The notes under the pieces were generated by a model. It saw only the letters and a program-made list of their open reading frames with translations. It had not been told where the DNA came from and did no database searches. The translations under genes and the position numbers were made by a program. DNA of 49,156 nucleotides from Massilia sp. BSC265 (GTDB lineage Bacteria > Pseudomonadota > Gammaproteobacteria > Burkholderiales > Burkholderiaceae_D). Shown piece by piece: positions 30,328 to 39,041 of this stretch. Within the stretch, counting starts at the first letter, position 1, and every line of letters begins with the position of its first letter. The stretch is taken from assembly GCF_000740675.1 (NCBI RefSeq), contig NZ_JPXI01000038.1, positions 1 to 49,156 of the forward strand. The letters run 5' to 3'.

Positions 30328-32490
30328 TCAGAACTTCGTCTCCAGCGTCGTGCGCAGCTTGGCACCGTTGGGGTAGTTCCAGCGGCGCTTCTCCAGGCCG
30401 CCCACCGGATCGAAATAGCTCGGCTCGAACGAGTTTTCCTCCGCGAGCAGGTTGGAGAGCGCGACCCGGAGTACGGTTTTCGGGTTGAAGGTCCAGGCCG
30501 CATAGGCGTCGAGGTCGGTGCGGCCGATCCGGTAGAAGCCGCGGTTCGCCGCGACCTGCACATAGCCGCCGCGCCGGTGCGCCGCGCTGGCGCCCGCTGC
30601 CAGCGCACCGGACTTGTAGTCGAGTCCGAGGTTGGCCGTGAGCGGCGTCTGCTGCTCCATCCGGTTGTGCGGCCCCGGCACCGACGCGACCCGCGACCAG
30701 TTGCGGCTGACGCTGGCGCGCAGGTCGATCGCCGGTGCGTTCGCGAACAGCGACTTGAGCGGGAACTTGGCTTCGACCTCGAGACTGCGCATCACGGCAC
30801 GGTCGTCGTTGACAGGCGTAAATATCCAGCGTAGGCCATCGAAGTAGATGCGGTTGCTGATGTAGTCGTCGATCCGGCGCACGGCGCCGCTGACCGACAG
30901 CATCGCGCCCGCGGCCCAGTAATGCTCCCAGGAGGCATCGATGCCCCAGGCCAGCTCGGGCTTCAGGTTCGGGTTGCCCTGGAAGTCGGCTTCGGTGGCG
31001 CTGTTGTTTTCCCATGCCGAGCGGCGCGGCACGATGCTGTCCAGTTCGGGCGCCTTGTAGGTGCGGCTGAGCGCGAAGCGGAGCTGGTCTGCCCCCTTGC
31101 CCTCCTTGGCGGGGAATTTGTACAAGGTCTGCAGGATCGGGCTGAGGACGCTCGATTGCACCCGCGTCGCTTCGACGGCATTGCCCGATACGCGCGTACG
31201 CACGCCTTCCCAGCGGGTGCCCAGGTAGACCGACCAGCGTGGGTTGACGGTCCATTCGTCCTGCACGTAGAAGGCGGCACGGCCGACGTTGGCGCGGAAG
31301 TCCTCGTCCAGCAGCTGGCCGGGCGGGAAGACACGGACGGCATCCCTTTCGACACGGATGTCGGTGCTCTCGTTGGCGCGCAGGTCCCAGCCCAGCGCCA
31401 GCACATGGCCGCCCTCCATGGTCCGTGTGGCCTTGCCGGTGGAGTTCAGGCCCCGCGAATGGGTATCGGAAAGCGTGCTCCCCTCGGTCTCGGGCCTGCC
31501 GAAAGCGTCCAGGCCGCTGCGACGCACGAACATCTTGCGCGACGACCATTCGGCGCCGAGCTTCGCGTCCAGCTTCAGGCCGGACGCCGTGTTGCGGGTC
31601 CAGCTCAGGTCCGACTTCAGCATCCGGTCGTCGAATTCGCCGAAGGTCTGCAGGTCCGGGGTCTGGGGCGGCCGTCCCACCAGCGTGATGACGATCGGAT
31701 GTGCCCAGTTGCGAAAGCTGCTGCTGTTGGCGATGGTTTCCCACGCCAGGGTATCGCCGTTGTCGAGGGTCCAGTTCAGGCGCGGGCTCAGGTTCAGGCG
31801 GTTCATGTGGCCCTTCTCCGGCGCATGCACCGTGCGAACCATGTCGACCACGCCGTCGGGCCGGGTGTTTTCCTCGAAGCCGCCCCACTCGCGCTCGAAG
31901 CTATCGTGGTTGCCGCTGGCCGAGAGCGCCCAGGACGACTTGTCGCCGCGGTCTCCCACCTGCGTGCTGAAGGTCGGGCCGCGGAAGTCGCTGGACAGCA
32001 GGTAGCCCAGCTTGGCCTCGCGCTGGCGCTGGTTGGACTTCTTGCGCAGCACGATATTGATGGTGCCGGCCACCGACTCCGCGGAAAACTCGGCGGTGGC
32101 GACGCGCAGCACCTCGATGCGCTCGATCATGTCGGGTGACAGGGTGTCGAGCGCGAAGCCGGCCGGAGTGCGCTCGCCGTTCACCAGGATCTGGGTATAG
32201 CCGCCGCCCAGGCCGCGCATCCGGATCTGGGTGCTGCGTCCCGCGCCGGTCGTCACGGTCACGCCCGGAATGCGTTTCAGGACGTCGGCGACGTTGCTGT
32301 CCCCGTAGCGGACCACTTCGTCGCGCTTGACGACGATGCGGGCGGCGGTGTCGTCGCGGCGGGCGTTGTAGCCCGTGCCCTTCACCTCCACCTGCTGCAC
32401 GGGCCCGCCGCTTGCGGATTCTTGAGCACTTGCCTGGGCACATAGCCCGGCGACGAGGACGGCCAGGTAACGGGGGCGCAGCAGTCTCAT
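30328..32490 (-). CDS. TonB-dependent outer-membrane receptor
   Basis: 720 residues. Signal peptide (about 22 residues, ending ASAQE), TonB-interacting N-terminus, plug domain (GDSNVADVLKRIPGVTV, IRMRGLGGGYTQILVNGERTP, IERIEVLRVATAEFSAESVAGTINIVLRK) and a 22-strand barrel ending in LRTTLETKF with a C-terminal aromatic residue, as needed for outer-membrane assembly. Substrate (ferric siderophore, haem or other) is not visible. Closely related to the next gene on the same strand, which it follows after 169 bases, with its own promoter. Confidence 0.9.
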   Translation of the reverse strand: MRLLRPRYLAVLVAGLCAQASAQESASGGPVQQVEVKGTGYNARRDDTAARIVVKRDEVVRYGDSNVADVLKRIPGVTVTTGAGRSTQIRMRGLGGGYTQILVNGERTPAGFALDTLSPDMIERIEVLRVATAEFSAESVAGTINIVLRKKSNQRQREAKLGYLLSSDFRGPTFSTQVGDRGDKSSWALSASGNHDSFEREWGGFEENTRPDGVVDMVRTVHAPEKGHMNRLNLSPRLNWTLDNGDTLAWETIANSSSFRNWAHPIVITLVGRPPQTPDLQTFGEFDDRMLKSDLSWTRNTASGLKLDAKLGAEWSSRKMFVRRSGLDAFGRPETEGSTLSDTHSRGLNSTGKATRTMEGGHVLALGWDLRANESTDIRVERDAVRVFPPGQLLDEDFRANVGRAAFYVQDEWTVNPRWSVYLGTRWEGVRTRVSGNAVEATRVQSSVLSPILQTLYKFPAKEGKGADQLRFALSRTYKAPELDSIVPRRSAWENNSATEADFQGNPNLKPELAWGIDASWEHYWAAGAMLSVSGAVRRIDDYISNRIYFDGLRWIFTPVNDDRAVMRSLEVEAKFPLKSLFANAPAIDLRASVSRNWSRVASVPGPHNRMEQQTPLTANLGLDYKSGALAAGASAAHRRGGYVQVAANRGFYRIGRTDLDAYAAWTFNPKTVLRVALSNLLAEENSFEPSYFDPVGGLEKRRWNYPNGAKLRTTLETKF

Positions 32491-32528
32491 TCCACTCTCC
32501 GGAAATAGTTGTTCAATTAGTGTGAAGA

Positions 32529-32557
32529 ACTATATTCCAGTTAATGGTAATAAGTAA
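32529..32557 (-). promoter_or_regulatory. Promoter of the TonB-dependent receptor gene at 30328-32490
   Basis: Minus-strand TTACTT (32557-32552) and TATAGT (32534-32529), 17 bases apart, in an AT-rich patch that stands out from the GC-rich surroundings. The AT-rich stretch ttaatggtaataag near it resembles half of a Fur box (weak). Confidence 0.55.
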
Positions 32558-32617
32558 ACCATGTGCGGAATATTTTATTGCTAGTACATAGCAATAGACG
32601 ATTCCACGAAAAAGAAA

Positions 32618-32639
32618 AGCCCGGCACATCGGCCGGGCT
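32618..32639 (-). terminator. Terminator of the TonB-dependent receptor gene at 32660-34894
   Basis: Stem agcccggc/gccgggct with a six-base loop; on the minus strand it is followed by TTTTCTTTTT. It lies 21 bases beyond the stop at 32660, and so separates the two receptor genes. Confidence 0.82.
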
Positions 32640-32659
32640 CGGATCGGGCGGAACGACTT

Positions 32660-34894
32660 TCAGAACTTCAGTTCATAGGTCAGGCGATAGCGCACCCCCT
32701 GCGGAAACACGAAGCGGCGGGTCTGCGAACCGAAGCGTGCGTCCTCGTAGGTGTTCTCGTTGACGAAGTCCTGGCTCGTCATGTTGCTGACCGCGAGACG
32801 CAGCTGGCGCTGCGCGTCGAACTTCCACAGCGCGTACATGTCCAGCTCGCGGCGCGGGATCACATGGGCACGCTGGTTCACCGACACCCGCACCGGGCCG
32901 CCCCGGCGGTAGGCGAAGCTGCCGCCCGTGGTCAGCGCGCCCACCTTGTAGTCGGCGCCGAGGTTGACCGTCAGCGGGGTTTGCTGGTCGAGGCGGTTGT
33001 TCGGGCCCGGCACCGATTCGACGCGCGACCAGTTGCGGTTGACGCTGGCGCGCAGGTCGACCGCCGGCGCGTCCTTCATGACGGCCTTGAGCGGGAACTT
33101 GGTCTCGATTTCCAGCGAGCGCGTGGTGGCGCTGTCCTGGTTGCTCGGAGTCTGGATCCAGCGCTCGCCGTCGAAATAGGTCAGGTTGCGGGTGAAGTCG
33201 CTGATGCGGCGCTGCGACACGCTCACCGACAGCAGCGCGCCCTCAGCCCAGTAGTGCTCCCAGGCCGCGTCGATGCCGGTCGCCAGTTCCGGCTTCAGGT
33301 TCGGGTTGCCGCGGTAATCCGGTTCGGTCGAGCTGTTGTTCTCGCTGACCTGGCGGCGCGGGGTCAGGCTGCCCACGCCGGGCGCCTTGTAGGTGCGGGT
33401 CAGCGCCAGGCGCAACTGGTCGCCCTTCCTGCCCGGGATCTTGTACAAGGTCTGCATGATCGGGCTCCAGACATTCGAGCTGGATTCGCCACGTTCGAAG
33501 GTATTGCCCGTGACGCGGGTGCGAATGCCTTCCCAGCGCGCGCCCAGGTACATCGACCAGGCCGGGGTGATGTTCCATTCGTCCTGCGCGAATACCGCCA
33601 GGCGCTTGACGCGCGCTTCCGACACTTCGTACAGCGGCACGTTGCCGCTTACGCGCACGCGGTTGGTGTCGTTGCGCTCGTCGTCGCGGGTGTCGATGCC
33701 GCCGTCCCAGCCGAAAGCGAAGGTGTGGCCTTTCTCGATCGTGCGGCTGTACTTGCCGGTGGAATTCACGCCGCGGTCCCGGCCTTCGAGCTCGCTGGTG
33801 GTATCCAGCAGCGGGACGCCGGCCGTCGTGGCGGCGGTGCGGTGCGAGCTGCTGTCATTGCGCAGCGCCTGGGCGCCCACCTTCAGGTCCAGCTTGGCAC
33901 CGGATTCGAACTTGCGCGCCCAGCTCAGGTCGGAGCGCAGGAACTGGTTCCTGGCCTCGAAGGCATTCGCCAGGTCCGGGAACGGCGGCGGCGGGCCGAT
34001 GAGGGTGGTGGTCGGCTGGCGGAAGCGGTTCTTGAAACGGTGCGAGTTGACGAAGGTCTGCGAGGTCAGCGTATTGTCCTGGCCGAGCGTCCAGTTCAGG
34101 CGCGGGCTCAGATTAATGACGCTCATTTCGCCCTTTTGCGGCAACACCATCGTGCGCAGCATGGTGGTGTTGCCGTTCGGCGCCACGCCGCGTTCCTCGC
34201 CGCTGGACTCGAACTCGAAGCGGTCCTGCATCGCGTTGGCCGAGATCGAATACGAGAAGCCGCCGTCGCGGTCGGACATCTGCAGGTTGGCGTTCGGGCC
34301 GTAGCCGTTGCTCGAGCCCTGGGCCGCGAGCTTCAGTTCGCGCAGGCGGTTCCTCACCGCGCGCTTCAGGATGATGTTGATGGTGCCGGCCACGGATTGC
34401 GTCGAGAACTCGGCGCTGGCCGCGCGCAGCACCTCGATGCGCTCGATCGAGTCCGGCGCCAGCGAATCCATCGAGAAGCCCGCCGGGGCGCGCTCGCCGT
34501 TCACCAGGATCTGGGTGTAGCCCGCTCCGAGGCCGCGCATGCGGATCTCGCCGCCGCGGCCGTTCGAGGAATTGACGGTGATGCCCGGCACGCGCTTGAG
34601 GACGTCCAGCACATTGGTGTCCCCATACTTGGTGATCTCTTCGCTGCTGACCACCACCTTGGTCGCGGTGTCGTCGCGGCGCGGGTCATAGGTGTCGGCC
34701 GTGCCCTTCACCTCCACCTGGGTGATGTTCTTGCCCCCATCGGAACCGGATGCCTGCGCCTTGGAGGCCTCGGCCTTGGTCGCGGTGGCTGGCGGAGTCT
34801 TGGCCTGCTGCGCGGACGCGCTCAAGGCCGGAAGGCACAGGCTGATCGCAGCGGCCAGTGCGGTCATACGGAACGGGCGGAAAACGGGGGACAT
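32660..34894 (-). CDS. TonB-dependent outer-membrane receptor (paralogue of the gene at 30328)
   Basis: 744 residues from ATG 34894; the frame stays open to 35044 but the extra part (CIACHGSVPQCP) is not signal-like. Signal peptide (ending ASAQQ), plug domain (GDTNVLDVLKRVPGITVNSS, IRMRGLGAGYTQILVNGERAP, IERIEVLRAASAEFSTQSVAGTINIILKR) and barrel ending in YRLTYELKF. Plug segments are near-identical to the neighbouring receptor, so the two arose by duplication. Substrate unknown. Shares a 211-base intergenic region with psd. Confidence 0.9.
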   Translation of the reverse strand: MSPVFRPFRMTALAAAISLCLPALSASAQQAKTPPATATKAEASKAQASGSDGGKNITQVEVKGTADTYDPRRDDTATKVVVSSEEITKYGDTNVLDVLKRVPGITVNSSNGRGGEIRMRGLGAGYTQILVNGERAPAGFSMDSLAPDSIERIEVLRAASAEFSTQSVAGTINIILKRAVRNRLRELKLAAQGSSNGYGPNANLQMSDRDGGFSYSISANAMQDRFEFESSGEERGVAPNGNTTMLRTMVLPQKGEMSVINLSPRLNWTLGQDNTLTSQTFVNSHRFKNRFRQPTTTLIGPPPPFPDLANAFEARNQFLRSDLSWARKFESGAKLDLKVGAQALRNDSSSHRTAATTAGVPLLDTTSELEGRDRGVNSTGKYSRTIEKGHTFAFGWDGGIDTRDDERNDTNRVRVSGNVPLYEVSEARVKRLAVFAQDEWNITPAWSMYLGARWEGIRTRVTGNTFERGESSSNVWSPIMQTLYKIPGRKGDQLRLALTRTYKAPGVGSLTPRRQVSENNSSTEPDYRGNPNLKPELATGIDAAWEHYWAEGALLSVSVSQRRISDFTRNLTYFDGERWIQTPSNQDSATTRSLEIETKFPLKAVMKDAPAVDLRASVNRNWSRVESVPGPNNRLDQQTPLTVNLGADYKVGALTTGGSFAYRRGGPVRVSVNQRAHVIPRRELDMYALWKFDAQRQLRLAVSNMTSQDFVNENTYEDARFGSQTRRFVFPQGVRYRLTYELKF

Positions 34895-35065
34895 TGAATA
34901 CTTCGAAAGTAAGAGGAATGGCAATTGTCCCAGAAGCAATTCGCCCTGTCTGCAAGAATCGAGTATGCATGTTGCAACTATTTTTCTCGCATACGCTTCT
35001 TCATCCGGACACTGGGGTACACTGCCGTGGCAAGCGATACACATGCATTCCCGTTTGTGACGCCT

Positions 35066-35071
35066 TATAAT
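35066..35071 (+). promoter_or_regulatory. -10 element of psd
   Basis: TATAAT, 34 bases before the psd start codon; the -35 region is poor (tgcatt). Confidence 0.5.
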
Positions 35072-35105
35072 GCGCGATCGTTTTGAAACCTAGAGGCCTG
35101 TCAAA

Positions 35106-35954
35106 GTGTCCCGGATAAAAGTCCTGCCCCAGTATGTGATGCCGAAAACGGCGCTGACCAATTTCGCCGGCCGCGTCGCCGGAGCGAAGGGAGGCGCGAT
35201 GACCACGCGCCTGATCCGCTGGTTCGTGGCCAAGTACGGCGTCAACATGGACGAGGCGGCGAACCCGGACATCGCGAGCTACAGCAGCTTCAACGAATTC
35301 TTTACCCGCCCGCTGCGCAGCGACGCGCGCCCGCTGGCCCAGGCCGATTTCGTGTGCCCGGTGGACGGCGCGATCAGCCAGTTCGGCGACATCGACGACC
35401 ACCACATCTTCCAGGCCAAGGGCCACAAGTTCACATCAAGCGAACTGGTGGGCGGCGACGCCGACCTGGCCGCGCATTTCCAGCACGGCCACTTCGCCAA
35501 CCTCTACCTGAGCCCCAAGGACTACCACCGCATCCACATGCCCTGCGACGGCCGCCTGACGCGCATGATCTATGTGCCGGGCAAGCTGTTCTCGGTGAAC
35601 CCGACGACGGCGCGCGGCGTCCCCGGCCTGTTCGCCCGCAATGAACGCGTCGTCTGCGTGTTCGAGTCGGAAGAGCACGGCCCCTTCGTGATGACCCTGG
35701 TGGGCGCGACCATCGTCGGCAGCATGGCCACCAGCTGGCACGGCGTGGTGAACCCGCCGCGCATGCCGCGCATCTGCGAATGGACTTACGACTCGCACCC
35801 GGTGGTGCTGAAGAAGGGCGAAGAGATGGGCCGCTTCCTGCTCGGCTCCACCGTCGTCATGCTGTTCAAGAAGGGCACGATCGCCTTCAACGGGGAGTGG
35901 GCGCCGGAACGGCCGGTGCGCCTGGGCGAGACGATGGGGACCCGTCCGCGCTGA
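35106..35954 (+). CDS. psd: Phosphatidylserine decarboxylase proenzyme
   Basis: 282 residues from GTG 35106. Converts phosphatidylserine to phosphatidylethanolamine at the inner membrane. The pyruvoyl-forming LGST motif is at 246-249 (cleavage before Ser248, giving alpha and beta chains). Other family blocks: YSSFNEFFTRPL, VCPVDGAISQFG, NLYLSPKDYHRIHMPCDG, KLFSVNP and FVMTLVGATIVGSM. Length is typical of the proteobacterial type. The 3' end overlaps by 68 bases the end of the convergent LysR gene. Confidence 0.97.
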   Translation: MSRIKVLPQYVMPKTALTNFAGRVAGAKGGAMTTRLIRWFVAKYGVNMDEAANPDIASYSSFNEFFTRPLRSDARPLAQADFVCPVDGAISQFGDIDDHHIFQAKGHKFTSSELVGGDADLAAHFQHGHFANLYLSPKDYHRIHMPCDGRLTRMIYVPGKLFSVNPTTARGVPGLFARNERVVCVFESEEHGPFVMTLVGATIVGSMATSWHGVVNPPRMPRICEWTYDSHPVVLKKGEEMGRFLLGSTVVMLFKKGTIAFNGEWAPERPVRLGETMGTRPR

Positions 35955-36870
35955 TCGCGGCTTGCGGCCGGTGGCCGTACTCCGTGCATTTCTCTTCCAT
36001 GAGGTCCAGGAAGGCCCGGGTCTTTGCCGGCATCAGGCGCCGGCCCGGAAAGACCGCCCATCCCTGGGTGGTCGGCGGTTCCCATTCCGGCAGCACCCGC
36101 ACCAGTTCCCCCGTCTGCAGGTAAGGACCGGCGAAGGTCAGCGAGCTGGCGGCGATGCCCGCGCCGCGCGACGCGAGCCGCGCCAGCAGCTCGGGCGAAT
36201 TGGCGGTGAGGCGCGCAGGCACTTGCCGTTCCCAGCGCAGCTTGCCGCGGGTGAGCACCCAGGGCGTCGCGCCGCCGTAGCGGCTCAGCATGCACAGCAG
36301 GTCGTGCTGCAGCAGGTCGTCGGGATGCTCGGGCAAGCCATGCCGGGCCAGGTAGGCGGGCGAGGCATACAGTCCCCAGTGTTCGAGGTTGATCGGGCGC
36401 GCATTCAGCGAAGCGTCGTCCGGCAGCTCGCCCATGCGGATCGCGATGTCGTATCCTTCGGCGATCAGGTCGACCCGGCGCGGCGACAGGTCCATTTCCA
36501 GCGACACCTCGGGATAACGCGCGATGAAACGCGCGATCACCTCTTGCAGACCGATATTGGCGAAGTCGCCGGGAAGGGACATGCGCAGCTTGCCGCTCGG
36601 TTTCCCCTGGCGGTGCTGGGCCAGTGCGCCGGCCGCCTCGACTTCTTCGGCCACCTTGCGCGCATGTTCCAGCAGGCTGGCACCAAACTCCGTCACCACC
36701 AGCTTGCGCGTGGTCCGCTGCAGCAGGCGCTCGCCCAGCTTCTGCTCGAGCAGCGCGATGCGGCGCGAGACGGTCGATTTCGGCAGTTGCACGCGTTCGG
36801 CGGCGCGGCTGAAACTCCCCGCCTCCACGATCCGGGCAAACAGCAGCAGGTCATTCGGTTCGACTTCCAT
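35887..36870 (-). CDS. LysR-family transcriptional regulator
   Basis: 327 residues. N-terminal winged HTH: FARIVEAGSFSRAAERVQLPKSTVSRRIALLEQKLGERLLQRTTRKLVVTEFG. C-terminal LysR substrate-binding domain with IGLQEVIARFIARYPEV and the usual DLIAEGYDIAIRMGELPDDA block. Divergent from azoR with 112 bases between, the classic layout in which a LysR regulator controls a redox enzyme. The C-terminal end (from about residue 305) is Pro/Ala-rich and overlaps psd. Confidence 0.92.
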   Translation of the reverse strand: MEVEPNDLLLFARIVEAGSFSRAAERVQLPKSTVSRRIALLEQKLGERLLQRTTRKLVVTEFGASLLEHARKVAEEVEAAGALAQHRQGKPSGKLRMSLPGDFANIGLQEVIARFIARYPEVSLEMDLSPRRVDLIAEGYDIAIRMGELPDDASLNARPINLEHWGLYASPAYLARHGLPEHPDDLLQHDLLCMLSRYGGATPWVLTRGKLRWERQVPARLTANSPELLARLASRGAGIAASSLTFAGPYLQTGELVRVLPEWEPPTTQGWAVFPGRRLMPAKTRAFLDLMEEKCTEYGHRPQAAISADGSPSSRPGAPAVPAPTPR

Positions 36871-36886
36871 GATTGTTCCATCAGCA

Positions 36887-36900
36887 GGATAATGTTATCC
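36887..36900. promoter_or_regulatory. Candidate LysR operator
   Basis: Perfect inverted repeat ggataa-tg-ttatcc between the divergent LysR and azoR genes, 16 bases upstream of the LysR start codon. Position and symmetry fit autoregulation plus control of azoR, but the sequence is not a proven site. Confidence 0.5.
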
Positions 36901-36982
36901 ATTCTAATGGCTTCCGCCGTGATTTTGGAACCGTTACAGTGTGTCCATCAACAAACTTTCTTGGAACGAAGGGACACAAAAC

Positions 36983-37579
36983 ATGAACATCTTGCAAATC
37001 ACCTCCAGCGTCCGTGGCAAGGATTCGGAATCGACCCGCGTCGCCAACCTCATCGTCGACAAGCTGGTCTCGAGCAACCCGGGTGCCAAGGTCGTGCGCC
37101 ACGATTTCGGCGCGCAGCCGCATCCGCTGCTGGACGGCGCCGCGGTCGGTGCCCTGTTCACCCCGGCGGAACAACGCTCGAGCGAGCAAGCTGCCCGCGT
37201 GGCGCTGGATGACGCCCTGATTGCTGAAGCGCAGGCCGCGGACGTGATCGTGATCGGCGCCCCGATGTACAACTTCGGCATGCCGGTGCAATTGAAGAAC
37301 TGGTTCGACGCCATCGCCCGCGCCGGCGTCACCTTCCGCTATACCGAGACCGGCCCGGAGGGGCTGCTGAAGAACAAGAAGGTGTACGTCGCCACTGCGC
37401 GCGGCGGCATCTACCCGGCAGACGCCGACCCGCAAGTCCCGAACCTGCGCATGCTGCTGAACTTCCTGGGCATGACGGACCACACCTTCATCTACTCGTC
37501 GGGCATGAGCATGGGACCGGAAGCGGCGGCCAAAGGCCAGCAGGCAGCCAACGACGCGGTGGAAGCCGCACTGGCGTAA
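36983..37579 (+). CDS. azoR: FMN-dependent NADH-azoreductase
   Basis: 198 residues from ATG 36983 (an ATG at 36941 would add a non-conserved 14 residues). Flavodoxin-like AzoR family: ILQITSSVRGKDSESTRVANLI (FMN phosphate loop SSxR...S), VIGAPMYNFGMPVQLKNWFDAIARAGVTFRYTETGPEGLL, and the TARGG.Y loop (ATARGGIY). Reduces azo bonds and quinones with NADH or NADPH; protects against electrophile/thiol stress. Located between its LysR regulator and a pirin gene, likely as one operon with the pirin. Confidence 0.95.
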   Translation: MNILQITSSVRGKDSESTRVANLIVDKLVSSNPGAKVVRHDFGAQPHPLLDGAAVGALFTPAEQRSSEQAARVALDDALIAEAQAADVIVIGAPMYNFGMPVQLKNWFDAIARAGVTFRYTETGPEGLLKNKKVYVATARGGIYPADADPQVPNLRMLLNFLGMTDHTFIYSSGMSMGPEAAAKGQQAANDAVEAALA

Positions 37580-37628
37580 CATCCCGCCGCCCGGAGGCGG
37601 CAACCGATCGACACACGAGGAGAGCACT

Positions 37629-38501
37629 ATGACCGAGCCAACCACCACCGCAACGATCCAGAAGTCGCGCGGCGTCGAACGCCTGATCCAGGGCCAGTTC
37701 GTGATGGACGGGGCCGGCGTGAAGATCAACCGCGTGCTGACCGGTTCCCTCCAGCGCCGCCTCGACCCCTTCCTGATGCTGGACGCCTTCGGCAGCGACA
37801 AGGCCGGCGACTACATCGCCGGTTTCCCGGAGCACCCGCACCGCGGCTTCGAGACCGTCACCTACATGCTCAACGGCCGCATGCGCCACCGCGACAGCGC
37901 CGGCAACGAAGGCCTGGTCACCAGCGGCGGCGTGCAGTGGATGACGGCCGGTCGCGGCGTGATCCATTCCGAGATGCCGGAGCAGAGCGAGGGCCTGATG
38001 GAAGGCTTCCAGCTGTGGCTCAACCTGCCGGCCAGGGACAAGATGAGGGACCCGTGGTACCGCGACATCCCGTCCGAGGAAGTGCCACGCTTTACCGGCG
38101 CCGATGGCGTGGTCGTGCAGGTGATCGCGGGCCAGGCCCACGGCGTGGCCGGCGCGGTGCAGCGCGAGCATACCCAGCCGCTCTACCTGGACCTCGAGAT
38201 CCCGGCCGGCGTGACGTTCGAGCAGCCCATCCCGCAGGGCCATAACGCCTTCCTGTATGTGTACCGGGGCGAAGCCGTGGTCGAGGGCAAGGGTGTCGGC
38301 AAGACGCGCATGGCGGTGCTGGACAATGCCGCGGGCGCCGACGGCGTGCGCATCAGGTCGCTCGAGCCGACCCGTCTGATCCTGCTGGCGGGGCGCCCGC
38401 TGAACGAGCCGATCGCGCAGCACGGCCCGTTCGTGATGAACACGACCGAAGAGCTGTACCAGGCCTTCGACGACTTCCGGGCCGGGCGGTTCGCGGCCTG
38501 A
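37629..38501 (+). CDS. Pirin-family protein
   Basis: 290 residues; ATG 37629 is preceded by GAGGAG, 50 bases after azoR. Pirin motifs: PFLMLDAFGSD, HPHRGFETVTYMLNGRMRHRDSAGNEG (metal-site His), QWMTAGRGVIHSEMP, FQLWLNLP and a C-terminal cupin with LAGRPLNEPIAQHGPFVMNT. Iron-binding; may act as quercetinase or redox sensor. The LysR-azoR-pirin set is common in proteobacteria and is linked to quinone/electrophile response. Confidence 0.94.
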   Translation: MTEPTTTATIQKSRGVERLIQGQFVMDGAGVKINRVLTGSLQRRLDPFLMLDAFGSDKAGDYIAGFPEHPHRGFETVTYMLNGRMRHRDSAGNEGLVTSGGVQWMTAGRGVIHSEMPEQSEGLMEGFQLWLNLPARDKMRDPWYRDIPSEEVPRFTGADGVVVQVIAGQAHGVAGAVQREHTQPLYLDLEIPAGVTFEQPIPQGHNAFLYVYRGEAVVEGKGVGKTRMAVLDNAAGADGVRIRSLEPTRLILLAGRPLNEPIAQHGPFVMNTTEELYQAFDDFRAGRFAA

Positions 38502-38505
38502 CGCT

Positions 38506-38535
38506 TTGCAACCCGCTATTGCGGCCTGATACACT
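38506..38535 (+). promoter_or_regulatory. Extended -10 promoter for the gene at 38568
   Basis: TTGCAA (38506-38511) and TACACT (38530-38535) with 18 bases between; TG-A directly before the -10 gives an extended -10. The predicted start at about 38541 lies inside the left arm of the terminator that follows. Confidence 0.5.
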
Positions 38536-38536
38536 G

Positions 38537-38567
38537 ACGGGATGACGAAAGTTCATCCCGTTTTTTT
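38537..38567 (+). terminator. Rho-independent terminator of azoR/pirin, abutting the next ATG
   Basis: Nine-bp stem acgggatga/tcatcccgt with a seven-base loop, followed by a run of seven T ending at 38567. The next base is the A of the following gene's ATG. Confidence 0.85.
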
Positions 38568-39041
38568 ATGCCCCTGATCGATACCGCGCTTGCGCTGCTG
38601 GCGCGCGCCAGCCGCGCGCTCGGCTTCGACACCGCCGACTCCTTCCCGCCCGGCCACGCCTACGCACGCACGCGCTGGAACAAGGCCTACTTCGACATCC
38701 CCTCAGACCTCAAGCCCGAGGCCATCGAGCAGCGCATGTGCGAAGCCATCGCCAACACCCCTTCGCTGTTCGGCGAGATCGTGAACCCGACGCCGCGCAT
38801 GCAGCGCACCCTGCTGGGCATCGTCGAGGGGCGCCTGCGCCGTGGGCAGGGTGCGCCGGTCGACCTGGCGGCGCTGCTGGTGGCGGCCTACCGCAGCCCG
38901 CATACCATCGAGATCGTGCCGGGACTGCGCCAGGCGATCCGCGATACCTCGGGCTACGAGCCGCAGGTGCAGGCGAATGCGATCCTTGCCTACCTGGCAG
39001 ATGCGCCGGCAGCCTTCGGGGTCATCGAGGCACGGGGCTGA
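38568..39041 (+). CDS. Conserved hypothetical protein, helical
   Basis: 157 residues, no family recognised, mostly helical, with no signal peptide or long membrane helix. The start has no ribosome binding site: the seven bases before ATG are all T from the terminator. The next in-frame ATG is 56 codons on, after a stretch that looks coding. So either this start is used without a Shine-Dalgarno sequence or the true start is a non-ATG codon. Its end overlaps the acyltransferase end by 20 bases. Confidence 0.65.
   Translation: MPLIDTALALLARASRALGFDTADSFPPGHAYARTRWNKAYFDIPSDLKPEAIEQRMCEAIANTPSLFGEIVNPTPRMQRTLLGIVEGRLRRGQGAPVDLAALLVAAYRSPHTIEIVPGLRQAIRDTSGYEPQVQANAILAYLADAPAAFGVIEARG

Noticed and set aside
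32864..34897. Long open frame on the + strand across the receptor gene
   Set aside because: Shadow; plug and barrel motifs are on the - strand.
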